64,000 nucleotides of DNA, taken from Bremerella sp. P1. GTDB taxonomy: Bacteria; Planctomycetota; Planctomycetia; Pirellulales; Pirellulaceae. The translations under genes were made by a program, and so were the position numbers. Every line of letters starts with the position of its first letter. Position 1 is the stretch's first letter. Shown in pieces: positions 55,751 through 64,000 of this stretch. Below the pieces are notes generated by a model. That model was given only the letters and a program-made list of their open reading frames with translations. It was not told the origin of the DNA and made no database searches. Location of the stretch: positions 434,001 through 498,000 of the forward strand of contig NZ_CP118164.1 in the NCBI RefSeq assembly GCF_028748185.1, read 5' to 3'.

Positions 55751-56680
55751 GTGACCACGACGGACACTCGCCAAGCCACTTCCACAGATACCGCTTGGCT
55801 ATTCATCAATCGCATTGCCGGCGGCTATGACAAGCCGCAGCGACATGCGAGTCTGCGCCGACTTCTGCAGGACTTAGGGCTGAATACAGTCGAGATCAAC
55901 TCTCCAGAGCAATTGGCTTGCCAATGGGCAGACGACACGGCTGCACGGCCAGAATTCATCGTCTCTGTGGGGGGGGACGGAACGGCTGCCATGATCGCAG
56001 GCCAAACCGGCGGGACGGTGCCCATCGCGATCTACCCAGCGGGAACCGAGAACATCCTGGCGAAATATTTGCGAATCCCTACCGATATCGGTGCATTCGC
56101 AAAGATGTTGTCGAAGCGTGTTGTTAAGCGACTGGATGCCGGGCAGATCGATGACCGGACCTTCCTATTGATGCTCTCAGTCGGGTTTGAAGCGGAAGTC
56201 GTCCACCATGTGCACGGACGACGGAGTGGGCATCTCACCAAGTTTCATTACGTAAAACCGACTTTTGAGATGCTGGCGAAGTACCCGTACCCCAAGTTGG
56301 AACTCGATATCGAACTTGCCGATGGCAGTCGAACCCAAACCGAAGGCTACTGGGTATTTGCTTTTAACGTGCCGCGGTATGCGTTGGGGCTTGAAATGAC
56401 GCCCGATGCCGTCCCCGATGACGGTCTGCTCGATATCTGCGTGCTGACGCAAAAGGGGTTTGGCGCGACCACTTCGTACATTACATCGCTTCTTTCTGGC
56501 AGAATGCCCTACCGCAGTGACGTAAAACGTTTCCAAGCGAAATCGGCGGAAATCCGCTGTGCAACGGGTCCGGTCGCAATGCAAACCGATGGCGATCCGG
56601 CCGGCTTCACTGACACGCGACTCTCGGTGCTTCCGAACTATCTCCCGCTGATTGTGCCGCCGAAGCGATCTTCCGATTAA
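55751..56680 (+). CDS. Diacylglycerol kinase family lipid kinase
   Basis: A 309-residue cytoplasmic kinase of the DAGK-catalytic/NAD-kinase superfamily. Motifs VSVGGDGTAAMIAGQT and the family loop AIYPAGTENILAKYL are present, along with PDDGLLDICVL near the C-terminus. Relatives phosphorylate diacylglycerol, sphingoid bases or undecaprenol; the substrate is open. The start is GTG at 55751 with no strong ribosome-binding site, perhaps because of leader structure upstream. It is followed by kdsA (178-bp gap). Confidence 0.85.
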   Translation: MTTTDTRQATSTDTAWLFINRIAGGYDKPQRHASLRRLLQDLGLNTVEINSPEQLACQWADDTAARPEFIVSVGGDGTAAMIAGQTGGTVPIAIYPAGTENILAKYLRIPTDIGAFAKMLSKRVVKRLDAGQIDDRTFLLMLSVGFEAEVVHHVHGRRSGHLTKFHYVKPTFEMLAKYPYPKLELDIELADGSRTQTEGYWVFAFNVPRYALGLEMTPDAVPDDGLLDICVLTQKGFGATTSYITSLLSGRMPYRSDVKRFQAKSAEIRCATGPVAMQTDGDPAGFTDTRLSVLPNYLPLIVPPKRSSD

Positions 56681-56858
56681 ATCGCTTGCGCCCATGTCGG
56701 GCACCGAGGACGGATGGGAATTTCTGTGAACTCGTGGCAAAATACGGCTAACCAAGATTTCGCCCTAAGTCTTTGCGAATAATTAACCTGAGACGCCCTG
56801 GGAGAATCTTCGGCGGGAAAATAGGATGGATGATTCCCTACTAGTCACGAGATAGCCC

Positions 56859-57683
56859 TTGAACGCTTCGGCCCCAAATTCATCGACGTTTGCCCTGAAT
56901 AATGAAGGGCGATTGCTTCTCATCGCAGGCCCCTGTGTGCTCGAGTCGCGCGAATTAGCATTCCCAATCGCGGAGCATTTGTGCCAACTGGCCGAGCGAC
57001 TGCCGATTCAGTTGGTCTTCAAAGCTTCGTTTGATAAAGCGAACCGTACTAGCATTCATTCGTACAGAGGATTAGGGCTCGAGGAAGGTTTGAAGCTATT
57101 AGAAGCCGTTCGAACCGAGTTCCAAGTTCCCGTCACGACTGATCTCCACGAGTCTTATCAGGCCGCTCCCGTGGGCCAAGTTTGCGATATCCTTCAGATC
57201 CCAGCCTTTCTCGCTCGGCAAACCGACTTGCTCGTTGCTGCGGCACAGACCGGAAAGTCGGTCAACGTGAAGAAGGGGCAGTTCATGGCTCCCTGGGATA
57301 TGAAGCACGTTGTTGAGAAGCTCAAAGAAGCCGGTGCGAAAGAAACCTTTTTGACCGAACGCGGAACGTTCTTCGGCTATGGTCGCCTCGTCAATGACAT
57401 GCGAGGCTTGATCGAAATGCGATCGCTCGGCGTACCGGTCGTGTTCGATGCCACCCACAGCGTTCAAGAACCTGGCGGACTGGGTAGCCAGACAGGCGGA
57501 AACCGCGCGATGGTTCTTCCCCTTGCCAAGGCCGCCGCGGCGGTCGGAATCGACGGACTGTTTTTGGAAACCCATCCCGAGCCCGACAAGTCACCCAGCG
57601 ACGGTCCGAATATGGTTCCGTTGTCAGACCTGGAAAACTTACTTCAGCGTATTTTGGCCGTCCGCGCAGCGGCCCAAGGTTAA
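56859..57683 (+). CDS. kdsA: 3-deoxy-8-phosphooctulonate synthase (metal-dependent type)
   Basis: A 274-residue KDO8P synthase joining arabinose-5-phosphate and PEP for KDO of LPS. It has [14 protein letters not shown], where the Cys in AGPC marks the metal-dependent class II (E. coli has Asn), and [29 protein letters not shown] and [14 protein letters not shown]. The start is TTG at 56859. The next gene starts 9 bp later, indicating an operon. It is strong evidence for a KDO-containing envelope. Confidence 0.95.
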   Translation: MNASAPNSSTFALNNEGRLLLIAGPCVLESRELAFPIAEHLCQLAERLPIQLVFKASFDKANRTSIHSYRGLGLEEGLKLLEAVRTEFQVPVTTDLHESYQAAPVGQVCDILQIPAFLARQTDLLVAAAQTGKSVNVKKGQFMAPWDMKHVVEKLKEAGAKETFLTERGTFFGYGRLVNDMRGLIEMRSLGVPVVFDATHSVQEPGGLGSQTGGNRAMVLPLAKAAAAVGIDGLFLETHPEPDKSPSDGPNMVPLSDLENLLQRILAVRAAAQG

Positions 57684-57692
57684 TCAATCCCC

Positions 57693-59549
57693 ATGATCCG
57701 CACCCATCGAACCTCTGTCATCTTGCTGTTGCTTCTCGTTTTTGTGCTGGGATGCGGTGGACGGAAGATTCGCCCGCAGGTCGATGACACGAAAGCGAAC
57801 GTCGCGTCTGACGCCGGCAGTTCCAAGCAATTTGTCGATCAAGCGATCACTTACCTGCGCGACCTGGATCGATACCCATCGGGAAAAGTAAAGGTTGAAG
57901 TCCTTGAGCGCATGAATCGCTGGTTGATGTCGCAAAAGCTCGATCCCAACTGGCAGCCTGATCCGATGGTAGCGGAACTCCCAGACGCAATTCAGAGCCT
58001 GCCAGGGCTACAGGACTTAGAAAGTCGAGGATTTCTCGATCAGCCAGAAAAGTTCGCCTCGGCTACTTTTCGTGGCAGTGAGTTTGACTTTCTGGTCGGT
58101 ACTTATTGGGCCAAAACCATCTCGGACTGGGTCCGCAAGAATCAGACGCCTCCGGCGGATATCCAGGCCTTTCTGGACGCTCAAGTCAATCAAACGCTCG
58201 ACGACAGCCAGGTGAATGACCTCGGATTGGCTTACTTGCTATTTGACTGGACGGTCCGGCACATTCACCCGGTTCGTACCAATGAACTGGAGCAGGGGAA
58301 GTTCGCCCCGGGAACGAGTCGCGATGCCTGGAATGCCCTGCAGTTGAACGAAGGAGACGCGTTAGAACGGGCTCGAGTCTTCATCCATCTGTGTCGCCAA
58401 CAAGGCCTGGACGCTGTCGTTGTGAAATTTGGCCAGGACGAGGACGCTCCCCAGGTAGTCGGCGTTGCGATCGGTCAAGAGTTGTTCCTCTTTGACATGG
58501 CCTACGCACTTCCTATCTCGGAAAAGGATGGCAAGGGAATTCAACGCCTGTCCCATTTGGTAGAGAATCCCGAAGACCTGCAGGCGATGGCGTCCAAGAA
58601 CTACAAGTATCCGGCAACCGCCGAAGATCTCGAGAAGGTCACGCTTCTGATCGAAGCCCCATCGACCTCGCTAACTCAAGCAACGCAGTTGCTCGAAGGG
58701 GTCCTCTCAGGCGACGCCACGATGAAAGTTCACGTAGAACCATCTTCGTTGAAGGACCGACTATCGAGCTTCAAGGGAGTTACCGACATTCAACTGTGGA
58801 CCGCCCCATTCGAAGCTGAAACGGCAATTGCCAAACGTTTATCCGACCCAGTGCTAGGACAACTCTTCCAGGTTGAACGGTGGATTTACGATACGATGAC
58901 TCCCTTCGCCACCGCGCGAACGTTACAACTTATGTGCAAATTCAGCGACGAGTCGCAGCAACTGGGTGCCCGGACAATGTTCATGGATACGCGTGTGATG
59001 GAACGTCAATTCCGAATCGCCAATCCTCGTGAACAACTCGAAATGCTGGCGGTTGGCGGCATGGACTTGCCGGACGATCCTAAGGTTCAGCAGTTCTTTC
59101 TCGACCGGGTTCGAAAAAACGTCTTGTTGTGGCGAGAGCTTTCCAGCTTCAACCTGGGCGTGATCGCTCTAGCAGACGGGCAGTACGATTCGGCAATCTA
59201 CTTCTTTGAAGATGGAACCTTGAAAGAGTTCCCTGGGACACGATTCAAGTCGGCAGCGTTCTATGGCATCGGTCGCAGTGCCGAAGCACTCGCACGGCAA
59301 GACGAAAACAAGGAGATGGCTCAGAAAGCCTTCGACTTTTATACCGATGACGACGACGTCCTTTCCCCGTATCGCCGCGGCAATGCCCTGCGGGCTGAGC
59401 GTTTGCCACTTCTGGAATCAAAAGCAGATGCTGAGGAGAAGCAACAGCCTGCCGAAGATACTGAAGTAAAGGACAAGCCCGAGGAGACCAAAGAGGAAGA
59501 AGCGAGCAAGCCGGAGTCGACTCAGCCCGAGCCAACCTCCGAAAGCTAA
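57693..59549 (+). CDS. Lipoprotein with transglutaminase-like and TPR-like regions
   Basis: A 618-residue lipoprotein: signal peptide and lipobox VLGC with Cys21. The middle (about 180-290) reads LLFDWTVRHIHPVRTNELE...ERARVFIHLCRQQGLDAVVVKF, similar to transglutaminase-like folds; whether the catalytic Cys-His-Asp set remains is unclear. The C-terminal part has helix pairs like TPRs (about 480-560) and ends in a Glu/Lys/Pro-rich tail. It follows kdsA with 9 bp between. Function is unknown, likely an envelope-associated protein. Confidence 0.75.
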   Translation: MIRTHRTSVILLLLLVFVLGCGGRKIRPQVDDTKANVASDAGSSKQFVDQAITYLRDLDRYPSGKVKVEVLERMNRWLMSQKLDPNWQPDPMVAELPDAIQSLPGLQDLESRGFLDQPEKFASATFRGSEFDFLVGTYWAKTISDWVRKNQTPPADIQAFLDAQVNQTLDDSQVNDLGLAYLLFDWTVRHIHPVRTNELEQGKFAPGTSRDAWNALQLNEGDALERARVFIHLCRQQGLDAVVVKFGQDEDAPQVVGVAIGQELFLFDMAYALPISEKDGKGIQRLSHLVENPEDLQAMASKNYKYPATAEDLEKVTLLIEAPSTSLTQATQLLEGVLSGDATMKVHVEPSSLKDRLSSFKGVTDIQLWTAPFEAETAIAKRLSDPVLGQLFQVERWIYDTMTPFATARTLQLMCKFSDESQQLGARTMFMDTRVMERQFRIANPREQLEMLAVGGMDLPDDPKVQQFFLDRVRKNVLLWRELSSFNLGVIALADGQYDSAIYFFEDGTLKEFPGTRFKSAAFYGIGRSAEALARQDENKEMAQKAFDFYTDDDDVLSPYRRGNALRAERLPLLESKADAEEKQQPAEDTEVKDKPEETKEEEASKPESTQPEPTSES

Positions 59550-59562
59550 CTCCCTGAAGTCA

Positions 59563-60423
<861 letters not shown>

Positions 60424-60700
60424 GTTTTTCCGATTCGAGTCGCTTAAAAGGATATACTGAGTATTCGGAGCCAAATGATCGATCCAGTCGCATTGGCCCG
60501 TTCAACCGGCATTTTGCCATAGCCCGTGCGTGTGAAACAGACCTAGCAAGCTCGATTACCGGCAGAGTTGCTCTAGGCGACATACCCCACGAGATGGACA
60601 TTTTCGTGGTTCATCCGAGCATGGCCGACGATTAGAATTGAAGGAGCGTGCTATCACGCGGGGAAAGTAGCATGATTGGCATTCTCGATAACCCCCATGA

Positions 60701-62212
60701 ATGAGAGCGAGCCGGGTTTTGCCCAAGATAACGTTTCGACTTCCTAACGAATTAACCATCTCGGACGAGGACTGCCGTGTGATCCACGCGGTTGGTTGCG
60801 ATCGATTGGTTCGCGCTACGTCCGTCAAACGATCGGACGACCGTCTCGTTCTCGAAGTCTTGGAAACAGACGGGGTCAAGGTCAAGATTCCTTATCGAAA
60901 CGATCGCCGATCCGCTCAGATCCTGTCGACTTGCGCCCTTCGAGTCGACAACAAAACACCCTACAGCCTGATGCTCGAACTGGCTCGCGGGTCACTGTTC
61001 CGCTTTCGCACGCTTACCAACGCCTGTCTGGACGCAGAACTCGACCTGCTAGATGTGACTAAGAAACATCTGCAGGATGCCATCAATTACTTTGCCAGAG
61101 CTGCCGTAACGAAAGACAATCCCGCCGAGTCGGACGCCTTGGCGATTAAGAGCCTGACGTTCTCGCTACAGGGTCTGACGCACCTGGAACACGTTTACGC
61201 GACGGCATCGTTTCATGCCATCTCGAACCAAGCTGGCGAGCGAGCGTTCCTTCGCGGAATCGCTTTGACCGAGCCCCTGTCGGCCGAGATCAAGCCGCTA
61301 CTGACCGATTCGCTGAATACGATTCTCGTCGAACCCAATTGGAAACAGTGCGAACCGGAAGTTGGCCATCATGACTGGGCAGAAGTCGACGCCACTTTAG
61401 ATGCGGTCCGCGAGCAAGGGCATGCCACGGTTCTCGGGCCGATGTTCTGCCTCGATCGATTCGCGACGCCTGACTGGCTCTACCTTTGGGAAAACGACTT
61501 CGAGGAAGTGCTCAGCGCTGTCTCGAAGTACACCAACGCACTCATCCAGCACTACCGCAATCGCGTTGATCTCTGGTACTGTGCGGCCGGCCTAAACGCT
61601 CATACTTCGCTCGATCTGAAAGAAGAGCAGAAGCTTCAAGTACTGCTGCATATCATTCAAACGATTCGCACCACCGGCCTGCGAGCTCCGCTTTTGGTCA
61701 GCTTCGCCAAGCCATGGGGCGAATACATGACTAGCCGCGATCGCGAGTTGGCTCCTATTCATTTTGCGGAAGAGCTCGTCCGAGCACGAGTTGGCATTAC
61801 CGGGATTGGACTCGAACTGAACTTTGGTGAGTTGTCGCCGGCAACCTACTTCCGAGGTTTCTTCGATGTGGTCGACCTGCTCGACTACTGGAGCCTGTTA
61901 GGCGTGCCGCTGTTCGTTACCCTATCGGCCCCGAGTTCCTGGCGTCCAGATGAGTCAGCCATCTACGATGCCCATCGTGAAGAAGAACCGCAGGAACGAA
62001 TCAGTCGACGCACCCAACGAGAATTAGTCGAGCATGTCCTGCCGGCGCTGTTGACCCATCCACAGGTGCAGGGCGTCTTCTGGAGCCAGGTCTCCGACAC
62101 GCAACCTCACCGATTTCCTCATGCGGGACTACTCGATCCACGCGGACGTCCTAAATCCGCTGTGACCAAGATGACCGAATTGATCCGCACCTACTTCCCT
62201 GAAAATATTTAG
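60701..62212 (+). CDS. Planctomycete GH10-like TIM-barrel protein without signal peptide
   Basis: A 503-residue protein with an N-terminal beta-sandwich-like part (about 1-150) and a C-terminal TIM barrel resembling GH10 endo-xylanases: VDLWYCAAGLNAHTS, LLVSFAKPWGEY, ITGIGLELNFGE and VQGVFWSQVSDTQPHRFPHAGLLD. The usual acid/base Glu (NE) is not in its place, reading AGLNAH; a Glu in GLELNFG may be the other one. There is no signal peptide. It could be a glycan-binding or non-canonical hydrolase. It starts with ATG without Shine-Dalgarno and is divergent from purC. Confidence 0.75.
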   Translation: MRASRVLPKITFRLPNELTISDEDCRVIHAVGCDRLVRATSVKRSDDRLVLEVLETDGVKVKIPYRNDRRSAQILSTCALRVDNKTPYSLMLELARGSLFRFRTLTNACLDAELDLLDVTKKHLQDAINYFARAAVTKDNPAESDALAIKSLTFSLQGLTHLEHVYATASFHAISNQAGERAFLRGIALTEPLSAEIKPLLTDSLNTILVEPNWKQCEPEVGHHDWAEVDATLDAVREQGHATVLGPMFCLDRFATPDWLYLWENDFEEVLSAVSKYTNALIQHYRNRVDLWYCAAGLNAHTSLDLKEEQKLQVLLHIIQTIRTTGLRAPLLVSFAKPWGEYMTSRDRELAPIHFAEELVRARVGITGIGLELNFGELSPATYFRGFFDVVDLLDYWSLLGVPLFVTLSAPSSWRPDESAIYDAHREEEPQERISRRTQRELVEHVLPALLTHPQVQGVFWSQVSDTQPHRFPHAGLLDPRGRPKSAVTKMTELIRTYFPENI

Positions 62213-62318
62213 AAAAGGTTAAGGGGGTACGTTTTTTCGGAAGCCCGCAGCCCCTACAATTAGGGTCTTGGCGTTCCCGCCACGATATTTTGCTTTTGAC
62301 GCTTAGGAGTTTTTCGCC

Positions 62319-62570
62319 ATGTCAGTTTTAAAGTGGATGTGCTCGGCCAGCTTGGTCATGGGCTTGATGGTATTCTCGATTGGTTGTGATACGAAGACCG
62401 CTGAACCACCGGTCGAAGAAACGCCCGAACCAGAAATCACCATGCCAGCCGAAGGTGAAGCACCGGCTGAAGAAGCTGCTCCAGCCGCCGAAGAGGCCGC
62501 TCCTGCCGCTGAAGAAGCAGCACCTGCGGAAGAAGAGAAGCCTGCCGAAGAAGAAAAGACCGAAGAGTAA
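62319..62570 (+). CDS. Small lipoprotein with Pro-Ala-Glu-Glu repeats
   Basis: An 83-residue lipoprotein: signal peptide with lipobox SIGC (Cys23), then a low-complexity tail of PAEE/AAPAAEE units (about 40-83). It has AGGAG 9 bases before ATG and a strong terminator. The same kind of repeat occurs in the SecDF insert. Its likely role is a flexible, acidic outer- or inner-membrane anchored rod; no domain is present. Confidence 0.85.
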   Translation: MSVLKWMCSASLVMGLMVFSIGCDTKTAEPPVEETPEPEITMPAEGEAPAEEAAPAAEEAAPAAEEAAPAEEEKPAEEEKTEE

Positions 62571-62596
62571 ACCAATCGGCATAACTCGCAAAACAC

Positions 62597-62627
62597 AAAA
62601 GCACCCGGCATGTACTGGGTGCTTTTT
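62597..62627 (+). terminator. Intrinsic terminator of the small lipoprotein gene
   Basis: Perfect 10-bp stem AAAAGCACCC/GGGTGCTTTT (62597-62606, 62617-62626) and continuing T-run. Confidence 0.9.
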
Positions 62628-62805
62628 CATGCGCGGAACGAGGAAATCGAGAATAACTCTCTGAAAACTTGATTCCTTTTGCCCCAGTATTCAAACTAGA
62701 CTTTCTTACCCATCCCCCACAAACCAACTACTGAATCATCTTCCTTGGCCGCGTCGATTCGCCGCCAGACGCCAAGGTCAAGTATCGTCGGTCGGAGTTT
62801 CCATC

Positions 62806-64000
62806 ATGTCGTTCTACCGTGCATTGTTTTCCCTGCTGATCATCACCTCGCTGCTCGCCGGTCCGGCGGTCGGACTCGATTCGTCTGCCAAGAAGGACGA
62901 CGACCGCGCAGAAAAGAAAGACGAAGCGAAAAAAGATTCCCCAAAGCACGACTCGAAAGAACACCACAAGAAGAAGCACGAAGCAGACAAAAAGGGTGGT
63001 AAAGACCACAAGGGCCACGAGCACCACGATAAAAAGAAGGCCAAGCCACAAGCGTCCGACAAGAAGAATTCATCCAAGGACAAAGTGAAAGAGAAACCGG
63101 AAAAGAAGGGGGACAAGCCCAAGCAAGATGCTCCCAAGAAGGAGATGAAGCCGGCACCCAAAAAAGAAGAACCGAAGAAAGAAGAGAAGCCGAAGCCATC
63201 GAAGGATGACGCCAAGGCGAAAGTCGAAAAGAAAGACTCAGGCGATAAACCGGTCAAGGAAGCTCCTAAGAAGGAGTTGAAGCCCGAACCGAAAAAGAAA
63301 GAGCCGAAGAAGAACGAGCCGACTCCCGCCAAGAAGCCTGCTCCCGAACCCAAAATGGAAAAGGAAGCACCCAAAAAACTGGAATCGAAGTTGGAGCCAA
63401 AACCAGAAAAGAAGCCTGAAGAGATTCCTCCTCCGAAAGAAGCCCCCAAGCCGCAGCCCAAGCCGGCTCCCCAACCTCAACCGAAGCCCAATCCGCAGAA
63501 GTTTGCGGTGACGGATCTGGCCAAGGTCGATGAAGACTTTGCCTTCCAGGGCGAATACTACGGAAAGCTGCGATTGCCGGGCGGGATCCTCGAAACGACC
63601 GGTATCCAAGTCATTGCTCGCGGTGACGGCAACTTCGTCGGTCGCCAACTGCGAGGTGGATTGCCTGGAAATGGTTGGCGCAACGATCCCATGATCGACC
63701 TGAGCGGTAAGCGAGATGGCGACAAGCTTGTCCTCAGCCAGGGCAATTACCAGGTGGTTATTACCGGCAACAAGGCCACGGTAATCAACTCGACCGGCAG
63801 CACCCTCGGTATTCTCACGAAGGTCCAACGCCGCAGCGAATTGCTGGGGCTCAAGCCAAGTTCCAATGCCACGGTTTTGTTCGACGGAAAGTCGGCCGAC
63901 GGTTTTGTTGATGCCAAGATCAACGAAAAAGGGGAATTGCAAATCGGCACGATCACGAAAGATCCTGTCCAGGACTTCCGCCTGCACCTCGAGTTCCGCC
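62806..64000 (+). CDS. Exported DUF1080-type protein with long Lys/Pro/Glu linker (partial)
   Basis: The gene runs off the right edge. Starting at ATG 62806 (GGAG 8 bases upstream) it has a signal peptide (LFSLLIITSLLAGPAVG), then about 210 residues of Lys/Glu/Pro/Asp repeats, then a folded domain (from about residue 230) with VTDLAKVDEDFAFQGEYYG, LRLPGGILETTGIQV and VLFDGKSADGFVDAK, and a final DFRLHLEFR segment that begins the 3-keto-disaccharide hydrolase (DUF1080) domain. Reading frame checks at several positions confirm continuity. It is probably a surface or periplasmic sugar hydrolase or binding protein. Confidence 0.85.
   Translation, partial: MSFYRALFSLLIITSLLAGPAVGLDSSAKKDDDRAEKKDEAKKDSPKHDSKEHHKKKHEADKKGGKDHKGHEHHDKKKAKPQASDKKNSSKDKVKEKPEKKGDKPKQDAPKKEMKPAPKKEEPKKEEKPKPSKDDAKAKVEKKDSGDKPVKEAPKKELKPEPKKKEPKKNEPTPAKKPAPEPKMEKEAPKKLESKLEPKPEKKPEEIPPPKEAPKPQPKPAPQPQPKPNPQKFAVTDLAKVDEDFAFQGEYYGKLRLPGGILETTGIQVIARGDGNFVGRQLRGGLPGNGWRNDPMIDLSGKRDGDKLVLSQGNYQVVITGNKATVINSTGSTLGILTKVQRRSELLGLKPSSNATVLFDGKSADGFVDAKINEKGELQIGTITKDPVQDFRLHLEFR

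Noticed and set aside
62814-63461. A 215-codon Ser/Gly/Phe-rich minus-strand frame
   Set aside because: It is the mirror of the Lys/Glu/Pro linker of the DUF1080-type gene; low complexity explains the missing stops.

Overview
The window reads as chromosomal DNA of a planctomycete, most likely Pirellulaceae (Blastopirellula/Bremerella-like). This is inferred from protein families seen again and again in that group: two di-haem oxidoreductases, a PVC-type cytochrome/dehydrogenase with HEAT repeats, a DUF1080 protein, a TPR protein ending in two RNA polymerase alpha-CTD modules, and a cytoplasmic GH10-like protein. KdsA, SecDF/YajC, an AsmA-like protein and several lipoproteins indicate a Gram-negative envelope. 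No insertion sequence, prophage, CRISPR array or rRNA was seen; one tRNA-Thr(CGT) is present.

Layout. 1-1.5 kb: start of a MinD/ParA-like ATPase and an FHA protein, then a 62-aa protein and a short FloA-like membrane protein. 1.7-7 kb: a secreted esterase, a GH71/99-like hydrolase and two paralogous di-haem oxidoreductases. 7.1-9 kb: msrB, oxyR and an MgtC-type protein. 9.2-16.6 kb: a two-PDZ protein, a GNAT enzyme, a divergent dnaA with its own promoter, a THUMP-like methyltransferase and secreted proteins. 16.7-22.2 kb: the isoprenoid/DNA-repair run xseA-xseB-ispA-dxs, followed by nadK. 22.4-31.5 kb: a metzincin-like protease with NPCBM domain, an acyltransferase next to dapF, a large AsmA-like protein and a GT39 enzyme. 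31.8-37.6 kb: an MFS transporter, tilS, and the RNase Y-YmdB pair. 37.6-45.5 kb: LRR protein, zinc-ribbon membrane protein, PVC cytochrome, DUF2752 protein, lipoprotein, alpha/beta hydrolase and LysM protein. 46-54.8 kb: the secretion run yajC-secDF with a PQQ-like propeller protein, tgt and the TPR/alpha-CTD protein. 55-64 kb: diacylglycerol kinase, kdsA, lipoproteins, purC, the GH10-like protein and the start of a DUF1080 protein.

How the genes fit together. Several sets are functionally coherent: envelope building (kdsA, dapF, dxs/ispA, acyltransferase, secDF/yajC, AsmA-like), oxidative stress (oxyR beside msrB), and RNA metabolism (rny, tilS, tgt, tRNA). Secreted carbohydrate and protein hydrolases with c-type cytochromes fit a polysaccharide-degrading aquatic lifestyle.

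The most unusual observations are a Tgt that has lost all three zinc-ligand cysteines and carries Val at the Cys158 position; the TPR protein with two alpha-CTDs that each retain the key DNA-binding arginine; a roughly 175-residue Glu/Pro/Ala insert in SecDF; a FloA N-terminal module without its SPFH domain; and two intergenic regions (34.5-35.2 kb and 55.4-55.75 kb) with RNA-like secondary structure. All computations were done by eye; no database search was run.
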